Shown: positions 1 to 8,826 of the stretch, in pieces
How positions within the stretch are numbered: the stretch's first letter is position 1
Layout: each line of letters begins with the position of its first letter
Notes under the pieces: generated by a model
Seen by the model: the letters and a program-made list of their open reading frames with translations, nothing else
What the model was told of the DNA's origin: nothing
The model's database searches: none
Position numbers and translations under genes: made by a program
NCBI GenBank assembly: GCA_964387075.1
Contig: CAYLVB010000006.1
Span: 186,001-250,000, forward strand
Direction of reading: 5' to 3'
Length of the DNA: 64,000 nt
From: PALSA-968 sp964387075
GTDB taxonomy: Bacteria > Bacteroidota > Bacteroidia > B-17B0 > Aurantibacillaceae

Positions 1-2
1 CA

Positions 3-1514
3 ACGAATGATCAAACCGAAATGGGGGCGCTGGCCACTGAGAACTGGAGCACCACGGCCAATGGAGGATGTCTAAAATTCATGACTACATTGAACGGAAC
101 AACAGCCGGGGTAGAGCGCATGCGCATTGATCATACCGGAAATGTTGGGATAGGCACCAGCACACCGGCCGTTAACCTTGAAGTATGGGCCAACGATTTT
201 CAAACTGCCGTCAGCATTATTAACGCTTCCAGCACTGTTGGAAGAAATCCGCGCCTCAACATTTACGATTATGGCTCGGGCGGCGGTGGTGTTTTGCAAT
301 TTAATACCGGTCGCGGAACACAAGCTGTTCCGGCGGTGGTGCTTCAGGGCGATGCGCTTGGAAAAGTTGAGTTTGCTGGCTGGAATACATTAAGCATGCA
401 GGATGCGGTGCAGGTTAGAGGGTATGCCACGGAGAACTGGTCGGCTGCCGGCTCCGGAGGACAATTCGTTGTTCGAACAGTACCTAATGCAACGCCAGGA
501 GCTCCTCTCTTCGATCGTTTCGTAGTTAATCATGACGGGAAAGTGGGTATAGCCACAATGAACCCCAGTCAGTTCCTGCAGGTAGGTGAATTACTTGGCG
601 GCTCTACAGCAACCCCCTACGCCATTGATATTGGTGGCGACTATAGCAACACCCCCGGAACAAACCTGAAATTGCGCATCTATGACGATGGTACGAATAT
701 TTACGGTATCGGCGTTTCTGCCTTTCAATTAGATTATTCCATCTCTAATAATAACATTAATAACCGTCACGTTTTTTATTATGGCACTACAGAACTAATG
801 CGCATCCAGGGGAATGGCGACGTAGGTATAAATACCGGTTCTCCCCTCTTTAAATTAGATGTGAACGGTACTGGCCGCTTTGTCTCCGACCTGCGGGCTG
901 ATACGAAACTAGTGCTGAACAGCGATCCCGCGAACTATTATATCGGCCAGGGTATTGCCAATGGTTTTATTGTACAGACCTGGGATGAGGTTCGTTATCA
1001 ATTCAACGGAGGGGGAAGCAACATCAGTTTTAAGAATGGCACGCTGGGAATAGGAACTACTGCTCCAACAGCGGCTTTGCACGTAGTAGGTAATATTTGT
1101 TACACCGGTGGTATCGGTGCCTGCTCGGATGCGCGTTACAAAAAGAATTTTAATCCGATCGAGAATGCCCTCCAAAATGTATTGAAGATGAATGGTCTCA
1201 CCTATAACTGGCGCGTGGAAGAATTCCCCGATAATAAATTCACAACCGACAAACAAATAGGTTTCATCGCGCAGGACCTGGAAAAAATATATCCTGAAAT
1301 AGTGATCACCGACAAGAACGGTTACAAATCGGTGGACTACGCGAAACTGACGCCCATCCTTGTGGAAGCGATAAAAGAGCAGCAAAGGATCATTGAGGGA
1401 CAACAATCAACCATCAACGACCTGAAAGCTGACAACAAGAATTTCAAAGCGCAATATGATAATCGTTTAAAAGTACTGGAAGAGATCATCGGAACAAAAA
1501 GCGCCCAAAAATAA
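3..1514 (+). CDS. Tail-fibre-like protein with C-terminal S74 intramolecular chaperone domain (5' partial)
   Basis: The reading frame is open to the left edge (no stop from base 3 on), so the N-terminus is missing. The first ~370 residues are beta-rich repeats with the recurring pattern GxVGIGTxxP, as in tail fibre and adhesin stalks of Bacteroidota. From about base 1125 the C-terminus reads SDARYKKN, then a GFIAQDLEKIYPEIV block and SVDYAKLTPILVEAIKE. This is the peptidase S74 / endosialidase chaperone signature; the Ser of SD and the downstream Lys are the expected self-cleavage residues. The last ~45 residues are a heptad-rich coiled coil that would trimerise the stalk. No T9SS sorting domain follows. 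The next gene starts 9 bp downstream, so the two are probably co-transcribed. Domain call confident; biological role inferred. Confidence 0.85.
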   Translation, partial: TNDQTEMGALATENWSTTANGGCLKFMTTLNGTTAGVERMRIDHTGNVGIGTSTPAVNLEVWANDFQTAVSIINASSTVGRNPRLNIYDYGSGGGGVLQFNTGRGTQAVPAVVLQGDALGKVEFAGWNTLSMQDAVQVRGYATENWSAAGSGGQFVVRTVPNATPGAPLFDRFVVNHDGKVGIATMNPSQFLQVGELLGGSTATPYAIDIGGDYSNTPGTNLKLRIYDDGTNIYGIGVSAFQLDYSISNNNINNRHVFYYGTTELMRIQGNGDVGINTGSPLFKLDVNGTGRFVSDLRADTKLVLNSDPANYYIGQGIANGFIVQTWDEVRYQFNGGGSNISFKNGTLGIGTTAPTAALHVVGNICYTGGIGACSDARYKKNFNPIENALQNVLKMNGLTYNWRVEEFPDNKFTTDKQIGFIAQDLEKIYPEIVITDKNGYKSVDYAKLTPILVEAIKEQQRIIEGQQSTINDLKADNKNFKAQYDNRLKVLEEIIGTKSAQK

Positions 1515-1523
1515 ATTGCAAAA

Positions 1524-4500
1524 ATGAAACGTATGAAAGTAAGAAATCACTTACGCGGGTTAGCAGCACTACTCCTGGGTGCCGCTCCCACATTCTTCAC
1601 CGCACAGAACAACGCTCTTGTTCTTAACGGAGGATACGTGATCCTCAATGGCGGAACCGCCACCACCAATATCTACCTGGTGGTGAACCAACCCAATACC
1701 GCGGGTATTGTGCGGCAAACGGGTGGCCACATCAGCTCTGAGGGGCAATACAATTTTGTGAAATGGAATTCCGGCACAGGAACCGGGAATTACGTATTTC
1801 CCTTTGGCGTAGGCGGAACTCCAACCGACTATATTCCTTTTACTTTCAATAAGACCACCGCAGCGAGCTCAGACATTGGTATGTCTACCTGGACCACCGA
1901 TCCTTTGAACATGCCGCATCCCGCCGCCACCAACGTGGGACTTGTTACCAATATGACCGGCGTACCTGATTCGGTGAACAATGCTATCGACCGTTTCTGG
2001 GATATTCAGTCGCCTAACGTAACCGGCGACCTTACTTTTTCTTATCGCGGTATTGAGAATACAACATTGGTTCCTACCGATACATTCAAAGCCCAGCATT
2101 GGAGCGGTGTCGTTTGGGATCCGCAGGCCGGGCCCGGCAACCCAGGGGTGACGGCAGGCATAGGATCTGTTGGCCCAATTCCAAACCAAAATACTTTTTC
2201 TCCCTGGGTATTGACGCGCATTGCTTTAACAGCCACAGTAACTTCGGGGCAGAACGCAGTATGTGCCGGGCAATGTAACGGAACAGCCACGGTTACTCCG
2301 CAGTATGGTGTAGCAGCTTATTCTTACGCCTGGAGCGACGGGCAAACTACGGCGGTTGCAAGCGGCTTATGCGCGGGAACCTACACCTGTGTTGTTACAG
2401 ATGCGGTATTGGCACAAACAACAGTAACGGTTACCATCGGAACAAACCCAACGCCAACCGTAACTGCCAACTCGCCGACCATGTGCTCCGGAACAACAAG
2501 TACGCTTACCGCCAACGGCGCTACAACCTATACGTGGAGTCCGCCCGGCGGATTAAGCTCGACAACCGGGTCTGTTGTTACAACCAATACTACTACTACC
2601 ACAAACTATACAGTGATTGGAACTGACGGAAACGGTTGTATGGATACTACACAGGTTACGGTTACTGTAGATCCATTACCCTCTATCACCGCAGCTTCCG
2701 CTACCATTTGCGCGGGGCAAAGCACAGTGCTTACCGCGAATGGCGCGAACACCTATACATGGAGCGCCAACGCCGGTAGCGCCACCACCAATACAGTTTC
2801 AGTATCACCCGGAACAGGAACAACGACCTATACGGTAATCGGACAATCGACAGCAACCTGTATTGATTCCATAACTGTTTCTGTTACAGTGAATGCCTTA
2901 CCAAACGTTACCGCAAGCGCGGGTAGTCCTTCGGTCTGCGCAACACAAACCACCGTTCTTACAGCAGGCGGTGCAACTTCTTATACCTGGAGCGCGAATG
3001 CAGGAAGCGCCACCACGCCTACGGTAGTTGTTACACCTACAGTAAGTACAACGTATACCGTAACCGGTGATTTGAACGGATGTACAGCTACGCAAACAGT
3101 TAGCGTGAACATGGCTCCGAATCCTACATTGGCGATCAGCGCCACTACGAATTCTGTTTGCGCAGGAGGCAGCGCGGTATTAACCGCCAGCGGTGCGATC
3201 AGTTATACCTGGATGCCGGGAAGCGTTCCCGGAAACACTATGACCGCAACACCTGGAGGCACCACGACCTATACGGTAACCGGGGATAGTTTAGGATGCG
3301 TATCTACACAAACAGTCGCTATTTCTGTCGCACCCAACCCAACGGTTAGTATCACTTCATCCGGAGGCGGCGCTATTTGCTCGGGGCAAAGCACATTACT
3401 TACGGGCTCTGGCGCTACAAGCTATACCTGGATGCCAGGAGCGATCAATACAAATACCATTTCCATAACTCCCGGAAGTAACGCCACTTATACCCTGACC
3501 GGCGAAAGCGGCGGATGTACAAATACCACTATAATGACAGTAACTGTATCGCCAACTCCAACGGTTGCTGTAACTCCAACTTCAACACTTATATGTTCCG
3601 GCCAAACCGTGGTCCTTACCGCGGGCGGCGCAACCACTTACACCTGGATGCCGGGAAGCGTGCAAACCAACACGCTCAGTGTAACACCGGGTGGAACTAC
3701 CTCATATACAGTAACCGGAACACTTGGCACCTGTACCAACGTAGCAACGGTGGTAGTGAATGTAAATAGTTTGCCAACTGTCATCGCTAGTGCAAGTTCA
3801 ACCAATGCTTGCGCAGGACAAAGCCCCGTGTTACTAACCGGTACTGGCGCTACAACGTATACCTGGAGCTCAAACGCGGGCGGTGCTACCACATCAACAG
3901 TTTCGATAACTCCTGGAACTACTGATACTTATACAGTTTCCGGATCCGACGCCAACGGCTGTGTTAATACCGACCAGGTTACTGTTAACGTGAGTCCGAG
4001 CCCAACCATTGCCATAAGTGCAACTTCCCCATCTGTTTGTGCCGGTCAAGGTAGCGCGGTACTTTCCGGAACAGGTGCTAACAATTATACGTGGACTCCG
4101 GGCGGCGCTACAACCGGAACCATCACTGTGAACCCGGCAACCGCAACTGTTTATACAGTAACAGGTGAGGCGGCAGGTTGCACAAGCACACAAACGGTGA
4201 GTGTAGGTGTATTCCCGAATCCAACTATCACCGGCACCGCGCTTGCAGATACTGCGAAATGCGGATTGAACAACGGAGGAATTACCGGACTGAATGCAAC
4301 CGGCGGAACACCCGCTTACACATTCCAGTGGGTTGACGCTTCAGGCAATGTGGTTGGAACCGCCGACACACTTACAGGAGTTGGTCCCGGAACCTACAGC
4401 ATGATCGTTACCGATGCCAACAATTGTAAAGACACAAGCAATACACTCATCACTGTTCCCTCCATCGGTGTGGTGATAGCTGACATTTCTCCTTCACTGA

Positions 4501-4991
4501 GCCAGGGAACTCCAACATTGAGCGTGACATTCACTACCACTACAACCGGCGCTACCCTTTATACCTGGAATTTTGGGAATGGGGTAATGAGCAATATGCC
4601 GACTGCTCCTAACCCTGTTGATTATACAGTGCCCGGAACTTACAGCGTAACCCTGGTGGCCAGCAACGGAACCTGCTCGGATACGGCTTATGCCCTGGTT
4701 ATTGTTGATATACCTACAACTATCATCATTCCCAATATCTATTCGCCGAATGGCGATGGTATCAACGACGAGTTCTTCATTGTAACCACCGGCATGCGAA
4801 CACTCACCTGCGAGATCTACAACCGTTGGGGACAATTGGTTTACACGCTGAATGGGCCTAACGACAAGTGGGACGGCATCATGAACAACGGAAACCCGGC
4901 CAGCGAAGGAACGTATTACTACCTGGTGAACTGCACCGGTTTTGATGGCGTGAAATACGAGAAGAGAGGTCCGCTCACGCTTGTTAAATAG
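1524..4991 (+). CDS. Giant repeat adhesin with SprB/Ig-like repeats, PKD domain and T9SS type B (CHU_C) sorting domain
   Basis: 1155 residues beginning with a signal peptide (basic MKRMKVRNHLR, hydrophobic stretch, cleavage near FFTAQ). After an N-terminal beta domain comes one SprB-like repeat (around residues 240-310). About eight diverged ~75-residue Ig-like repeats follow, each with two cysteines (CSGQ/CAGQ near its start and a GC pair near its end) and the core TYTW. A second SprB-like unit, a PKD domain (TWNFGNG...GTYSVTLVASNG) and a C-terminal ~85-residue gliding-motility-type domain (NIYSPNGDGINDEF...YNRWGQ...KWDG) complete it. The last is the type B signal recognised by the type IX secretion system, so the protein should be exported and held at the cell surface. 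Likely an adhesin; ligand unknown. Extreme Thr/Ser content fits extracellular location. Confidence 0.9.
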   Translation: MKRMKVRNHLRGLAALLLGAAPTFFTAQNNALVLNGGYVILNGGTATTNIYLVVNQPNTAGIVRQTGGHISSEGQYNFVKWNSGTGTGNYVFPFGVGGTPTDYIPFTFNKTTAASSDIGMSTWTTDPLNMPHPAATNVGLVTNMTGVPDSVNNAIDRFWDIQSPNVTGDLTFSYRGIENTTLVPTDTFKAQHWSGVVWDPQAGPGNPGVTAGIGSVGPIPNQNTFSPWVLTRIALTATVTSGQNAVCAGQCNGTATVTPQYGVAAYSYAWSDGQTTAVASGLCAGTYTCVVTDAVLAQTTVTVTIGTNPTPTVTANSPTMCSGTTSTLTANGATTYTWSPPGGLSSTTGSVVTTNTTTTTNYTVIGTDGNGCMDTTQVTVTVDPLPSITAASATICAGQSTVLTANGANTYTWSANAGSATTNTVSVSPGTGTTTYTVIGQSTATCIDSITVSVTVNALPNVTASAGSPSVCATQTTVLTAGGATSYTWSANAGSATTPTVVVTPTVSTTYTVTGDLNGCTATQTVSVNMAPNPTLAISATTNSVCAGGSAVLTASGAISYTWMPGSVPGNTMTATPGGTTTYTVTGDSLGCVSTQTVAISVAPNPTVSITSSGGGAICSGQSTLLTGSGATSYTWMPGAINTNTISITPGSNATYTLTGESGGCTNTTIMTVTVSPTPTVAVTPTSTLICSGQTVVLTAGGATTYTWMPGSVQTNTLSVTPGGTTSYTVTGTLGTCTNVATVVVNVNSLPTVIASASSTNACAGQSPVLLTGTGATTYTWSSNAGGATTSTVSITPGTTDTYTVSGSDANGCVNTDQVTVNVSPSPTIAISATSPSVCAGQGSAVLSGTGANNYTWTPGGATTGTITVNPATATVYTVTGEAAGCTSTQTVSVGVFPNPTITGTALADTAKCGLNNGGITGLNATGGTPAYTFQWVDASGNVVGTADTLTGVGPGTYSMIVTDANNCKDTSNTLITVPSIGVVIADISPSLSQGTPTLSVTFTTTTTGATLYTWNFGNGVMSNMPTAPNPVDYTVPGTYSVTLVASNGTCSDTAYALVIVDIPTTIIIPNIYSPNGDGINDEFFIVTTGMRTLTCEIYNRWGQLVYTLNGPNDKWDGIMNNGNPASEGTYYYLVNCTGFDGVKYEKRGPLTLVK

Positions 4992-4992
4992 A

Positions 4993-6528
4993 TCAGGCTA
5001 CCGAAGCGGCCAGGTGTTTCTCTCGAACCACCTCCGCGAAGGTGCGTCCATCTACTTTACTTTCCAGCCACGAGATCAGGTCGAAATATTCCAGCGCCTG
5101 CTTTTCCTGCGGGTCTTTGGTGATACGCACCAGGTCATTTCGCAAGCGCGCAAATTCTTCTCTAAGCAATTGTTGGGAAAGGTTTCTTTTACTAAGCCGA
5201 CGCATGAACTGCAGCAAGGATCTTTCAACGCCAAAAAGCTGTTTACGTTTTAACAGGAAGCGGTAGGCCGATATCACCAAATGCTCGAGAATGTCGGTAT
5301 CCTTTAGTTCGTAGTGGATCAGTATCTGGAGGATGCGCGCAAAAGCCTGCATATCTTCCCGAAAAACGGTTTTGGGCTGGTTGGTGATGGTGTTGATCCA
5401 CTGCAGGGCCTTGCGGTAATTACGGGCGCCAAAATAAATATTGGCAATATTGTAGTGCAGGAAATTCAATTGTGCGGGATATTCAGGGTCCTTGAAATTT
5501 GAAGCGGTATCTTTTTCAATGTTCCTGATACAGATCACTCCCTTTTCAAATTCAGCGGTGCGCAGGTAATAATACGTTTCAAAGATCGAGGAATACACGC
5601 TGGCAAAGGAACGCGCCGATCCCGGTTTTTTGGCAAAGTTCCGGTATTTCTGAATATTTTCGAATGCCTCCTCATACTTGCGCAGCTGGAACTGCACAAT
5701 GATCAGGTTACCCAAACCAATGGCGTAGGTCATGTCGGGGTTTTCAAACACCAGTAAGTTGTTTTCCACCAGGTCCATGGCGCGACTCAGTACTTTGTGA
5801 CTGCTTTCGTAATCCTCGAGGAAAGAATGGTAATTGCAAAGTGTGAGATACCGTGTGCGCTGAGCCTCCAGCGACAGGGCCTTCTTCTCATTCTTCAACA
5901 AAGGATCAGTAACGATCTTTTTGATGGTGCGCCGGTGGTCATTACGCGCTGCCGAAGAAGTGTTTACCAGTAATTTCACTTCGCGGCTCAATGCGTAATA
6001 CTGAACCAGGTTATCGAGCTTCTTCATTACACCGCCCACCTCGCTGTCCACTTCACGCCAGGGTGCAGGTAATTCTTTTCTTACTCTGATCCTTCTTTCC
6101 ATGAACAGGCCTTCCAGCGCCATGCCCCAGCGCTCGTATTTCAAAGCCAGTTCACGTGATTTTAAAATATATTTAATCTCTTCGTCCTCCAGGCCTTTAT
6201 CGCGCATGATCCGGGCGTTCTCCAGATAGGTTGCTATCTTGCTGTCGATATCATCACTTTTCGAACGTAGCACGCGCAGGCTTTCGAGGATAAGATTGTA
6301 GAGATAGTTCTTGAGCATGGGCAAATGCTCAGGCCGCACCAGCTCCAGTTGTTTGATCTTTTCCTCGTTGTATTCCTTCTGCTTTTCAATGGCATCGAAA
6401 AGTGTCAGGTAATTGAGGTTCTCCATATGCGCCGAACGGGTGTGCGCATACAGTTTAAAGAACCGCTTCTCGCCCTTGGTCAGTGATTGCACCAGGTTAA
6501 AAAGCTCCAGTTTGCTCTCTTTAGGCAT
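4993..6528 (-). CDS. Conserved helical-repeat (TPR-like) cytoplasmic protein, function unknown
   Basis: 511 residues from the ATG at 6528 (MPKESKLELF). An upstream in-frame Met would add 25 residues of proline-rich, non-conserved-looking sequence, so the internal start is preferred. The protein is almost entirely alpha-helical with degenerate TPR-like pairs (for example around FLEDYESSHKVLSRAMDL, LRKYEEAFENIQKYRNF and FGARNYRKALQWI). It has no signal peptide, no membrane segment and no catalytic motif that I recognise. It looks like a cytoplasmic scaffold or adaptor. Its stop codon lies 1 bp from the convergent adhesin gene, and its start lies 130 bp downstream of the isomerase gene on the same strand. 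Confidence 0.75.
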   Translation of the reverse strand: MPKESKLELFNLVQSLTKGEKRFFKLYAHTRSAHMENLNYLTLFDAIEKQKEYNEEKIKQLELVRPEHLPMLKNYLYNLILESLRVLRSKSDDIDSKIATYLENARIMRDKGLEDEEIKYILKSRELALKYERWGMALEGLFMERRIRVRKELPAPWREVDSEVGGVMKKLDNLVQYYALSREVKLLVNTSSAARNDHRRTIKKIVTDPLLKNEKKALSLEAQRTRYLTLCNYHSFLEDYESSHKVLSRAMDLVENNLLVFENPDMTYAIGLGNLIIVQFQLRKYEEAFENIQKYRNFAKKPGSARSFASVYSSIFETYYYLRTAEFEKGVICIRNIEKDTASNFKDPEYPAQLNFLHYNIANIYFGARNYRKALQWINTITNQPKTVFREDMQAFARILQILIHYELKDTDILEHLVISAYRFLLKRKQLFGVERSLLQFMRRLSKRNLSQQLLREEFARLRNDLVRITKDPQEKQALEYFDLISWLESKVDGRTFAEVVREKHLAASVA

Positions 6529-6658
6529 ATTAGTTAAAAACGGTAAATGCGGAAATGGTTCAGGAACAAATATACTATTTTTCCTTATTGGAAACAGGCC
6601 CAAAGGGCAGTTTTAACCCTAAAGGGTGATACAATACGTGTTTATGCTTATTAGCAGT

Positions 6659-7636
6659 TTATTTCCCCAGCTCCGACTTGAGGAAGTCGATGATCTTCAC
6701 TTCAACGGGGTCGATATGCTTCAGGTCGGCTATATAGCAGCTGAGCCAATCTGTAAGGTGGATGAGATAAAGTGCCTGCACCAAAGGTGTGCTTCCCTGC
6801 CCCGTGATCTCGAAGAAGGTTGATGTGAACTTGGTGATCACGGTCTTATTGATATCAAGACGTTTTAAATTCCTTTCGTAATCAAAAGCAGTGCGCAGGA
6901 TGCAGACCGCCAGATCTTCATTCTTTTCGGTCCAGCCTACCAACTCGTTGTGGTTCATTTCGGGTATCACGTGGTGCCAGCAAAGCATTTTGCTGTTCTC
7001 GTTGATCTGCTGGCGGAAACGAATAGCCACTCCTTCGGTTGGACCCAGGCAATAGATAACGGGTATCTTTCCTTTCAATTTCTCCGCATAGGCATGCGCT
7101 TCTTTCTGAATATCGGGTTTTTTCGTAGTAAGCAAAGAGATCGCTTCCTCAATTTGCTTGCGGTAATTAAAGCTCAGAATGCCTTTCGCGTCGAGGATAT
7201 GCAGCAATTGCACCAGGGAATATCCTAAGCACGAACGCGGAGGGTTACCACCGGGAATAACGATCAGATCGAGTTTGTTCTTCTCGGCGATCTCTTTCAC
7301 TTTTCCTCCGCTGGTCACACAGGCTACCTGCGCTTTTTTCTCCAGTGCCAGTTGCATGGCGCTCAACGTTTCTTCGGTGTTACCCGAGTATGATGACACG
7401 ATCACCAGGGTATTCTCATTCACGAAGTTGGGAATGAAATAATCTTTACTTACCGAAAAAGGTATTTTGCTGTGTTTAGCGGCCAGCTCGGAAACGATGG
7501 TGCCGCCAATTCCTGATCCGCCCAGGCCGGTGATCAATACATTATGTATGTTCTTTCCTGCCGAGATCTTTGACGCCGCAGCTATCTGCAAGGCCTCTTT
7601 CAACTGGTTCGGAAAATTCTCAACTAAGTTCTTCAT
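6659..7636 (-). CDS. Bifunctional phosphoglucose/phosphomannose isomerase
   Basis: 325 residues with two SIS (sugar isomerase) folds. The first carries GLGGSGIGG, the phosphosugar-binding loop, and SSYSGNTEET, the Ser/Thr phosphate clamp. The second carries PEMNHNELVGW, where the Glu and His are typical catalytic residues of the archaeal-type PGI/PMI family, and the C-terminal WLSCYIADLKHIDPVEV helix. The enzyme interconverts glucose-6-P or mannose-6-P with fructose-6-P in the cytoplasm. Length and motif order match the family. It is followed 130 bp downstream by the helical-repeat gene and preceded by pdxA with a 40-bp gap, all on the minus strand. Confidence 0.9.
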   Translation of the reverse strand: MKNLVENFPNQLKEALQIAAASKISAGKNIHNVLITGLGGSGIGGTIVSELAAKHSKIPFSVSKDYFIPNFVNENTLVIVSSYSGNTEETLSAMQLALEKKAQVACVTSGGKVKEIAEKNKLDLIVIPGGNPPRSCLGYSLVQLLHILDAKGILSFNYRKQIEEAISLLTTKKPDIQKEAHAYAEKLKGKIPVIYCLGPTEGVAIRFRQQINENSKMLCWHHVIPEMNHNELVGWTEKNEDLAVCILRTAFDYERNLKRLDINKTVITKFTSTFFEITGQGSTPLVQALYLIHLTDWLSCYIADLKHIDPVEVKIIDFLKSELGK

Positions 7637-7676
7637 ACGCTACAAAATTTAGCCACTAAGGCACTAAAACACAATT

Positions 7677-8741
7677 TTAATTATCCCTGGAATCGCTTTT
7701 CACGGCCCGCACCTGCAGGGGATTCGCGCTACTCTCCTTATACATTTTGCGATTACGGTAAATATCAATGGCCATATACAGCGCCTTGCGGAACGAACCT
7801 GCATCTGCCAAATTCTTCCCGGCAATATCATAAGCGGTACCATGATCGGGCGATGTTCTCACGATCGGCAAGCCGGTTGTAAAGTTCACACCCTCATTAA
7901 AAGAAATGGTTTTAAATGGAATAAGTCCTTGATCATGATACATCGCCAAAACGGCATCGAATTTCTTATACGTTTCCGCACCAAAGAATCCATCGGCCGG
8001 GTAAGGGCCATACACCTGCATCTCGTTCTTCAGCTTCTCGATCACGGGTTTGATCACGTTCTCATCTTCATTCCCCAAAGTTCCACGGTCGCCGGCATGC
8101 GGGTTCAAACCCAATACCGCGATCTTTGGCTTCTGTATAGCGAAATCACTCTTCAAAGTTTTATTGAGGTGCTGTAATTTTTCCGTCAATCGCTCGGCTG
8201 TGATAAGCGCCGAAATATTCTGCATGGGAACATGCCCGGTAACCAATCCCACCTTCAGCTCATCGCTGCACATCAGCATCATCGCGCCCTTCTCAAATCC
8301 AAAGAAAGAAGCAAGATATTCGCTGTGACCGGGATATTTAAAAGATTCAGATTGTATGTTGTGTTTGTTGATAGGCGCCGTAACCAGCACATCGATCAAA
8401 CCTGCCTTGGCCGCCTCACAGGCTTTTTGCAATGCAATGTGCGCGTACTTCCCCCCCGCAGGAGTTGAGTTCCCCATTTCTATCTGTACTTCTTCCTCGT
8501 AACACACAAAAACATTCGGCTTCTTCGGGTTCAATTGTTTAAGGTCGCGGATGGCATTGAAGTTAAGTTCTTCGAGTCCCATTAACTTGCGGTAAAATCC
8601 AACTGTTTTTTGCGAACTGAAAAGTACCGGTGTGCAGATATCGCAAAGCTCAGGTTCCATGAAGGTCTTCAGAACGACCTCCAGGCCAATTCCGTTTATA
8701 TCTCCCTGGCTTATCCCAACAACTATTTTATTGTCTAACAT
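7677..8741 (-). CDS. pdxA: 4-hydroxythreonine-4-phosphate dehydrogenase
   Basis: 354 residues matching PdxA over the full length: VGISQGDINGIGLEV at the N-terminus, the metal-ligand region PGHSEYLA, NPHAGDRGTLGNEDE, and MYHDQGLIPFK, which supplies substrate-binding residues. It oxidises 4-phosphohydroxy-L-threonine in the DXP-dependent vitamin B6 pathway; the product condenses with deoxyxylulose-5-phosphate through PdxJ. The neighbour ispG (85 bp upstream, same strand) belongs to the MEP isoprenoid route, which starts from the same deoxyxylulose-5-phosphate, so the pairing is metabolically sensible. The start is fixed by the ATG just downstream of a TAnnTTTG promoter element. Confidence 0.95.
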   Translation of the reverse strand: MLDNKIVVGISQGDINGIGLEVVLKTFMEPELCDICTPVLFSSQKTVGFYRKLMGLEELNFNAIRDLKQLNPKKPNVFVCYEEEVQIEMGNSTPAGGKYAHIALQKACEAAKAGLIDVLVTAPINKHNIQSESFKYPGHSEYLASFFGFEKGAMMLMCSDELKVGLVTGHVPMQNISALITAERLTEKLQHLNKTLKSDFAIQKPKIAVLGLNPHAGDRGTLGNEDENVIKPVIEKLKNEMQVYGPYPADGFFGAETYKKFDAVLAMYHDQGLIPFKTISFNEGVNFTTGLPIVRTSPDHGTAYDIAGKNLADAGSFRKALYMAIDIYRNRKMYKESSANPLQVRAVKSDSRDN

Positions 8742-8748
8742 AGGATTG

Positions 8749-8756
8749 CAAATATA
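8749..8756 (-). promoter_or_regulatory. -7 promoter element of pdxA
   Basis: The minus strand reads TATATTTG, a full match to the Bacteroidota -7 consensus TAnnTTTG. It ends 7 bp before the pdxA ATG, so the transcript would have almost no leader. No clear -33 TTTG was found at the usual distance. Confidence 0.5.
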
Positions 8757-8826
8757 GCAAAAGACGGGTATCCTAAATGAGGTTTTACCGACTCAAAGGA
8801 CGTGTTTGGCTCTATAAATCAGGGTA

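Noticed and set aside
909..1406. Antisense open frame of 165 codons under the S74 protein
   Set aside because: Lies wholly opposite a conserved domain, has no promoter or recognisable sequence, and is explained by the codon bias of the real gene.
2500..4200. Regularly spaced DNA repeats that might suggest CRISPR or a minisatellite
   Set aside because: The spacing (~225-260 bp) follows protein repeats in the adhesin's reading frame; no short direct repeats with unique spacers are present.
7637..7676. CACTAAGG-type short repeat between the isomerase gene and pdxA
   Set aside because: Only two or three diverged 8-bp units; too weak to list beside the 7-bp arrays.
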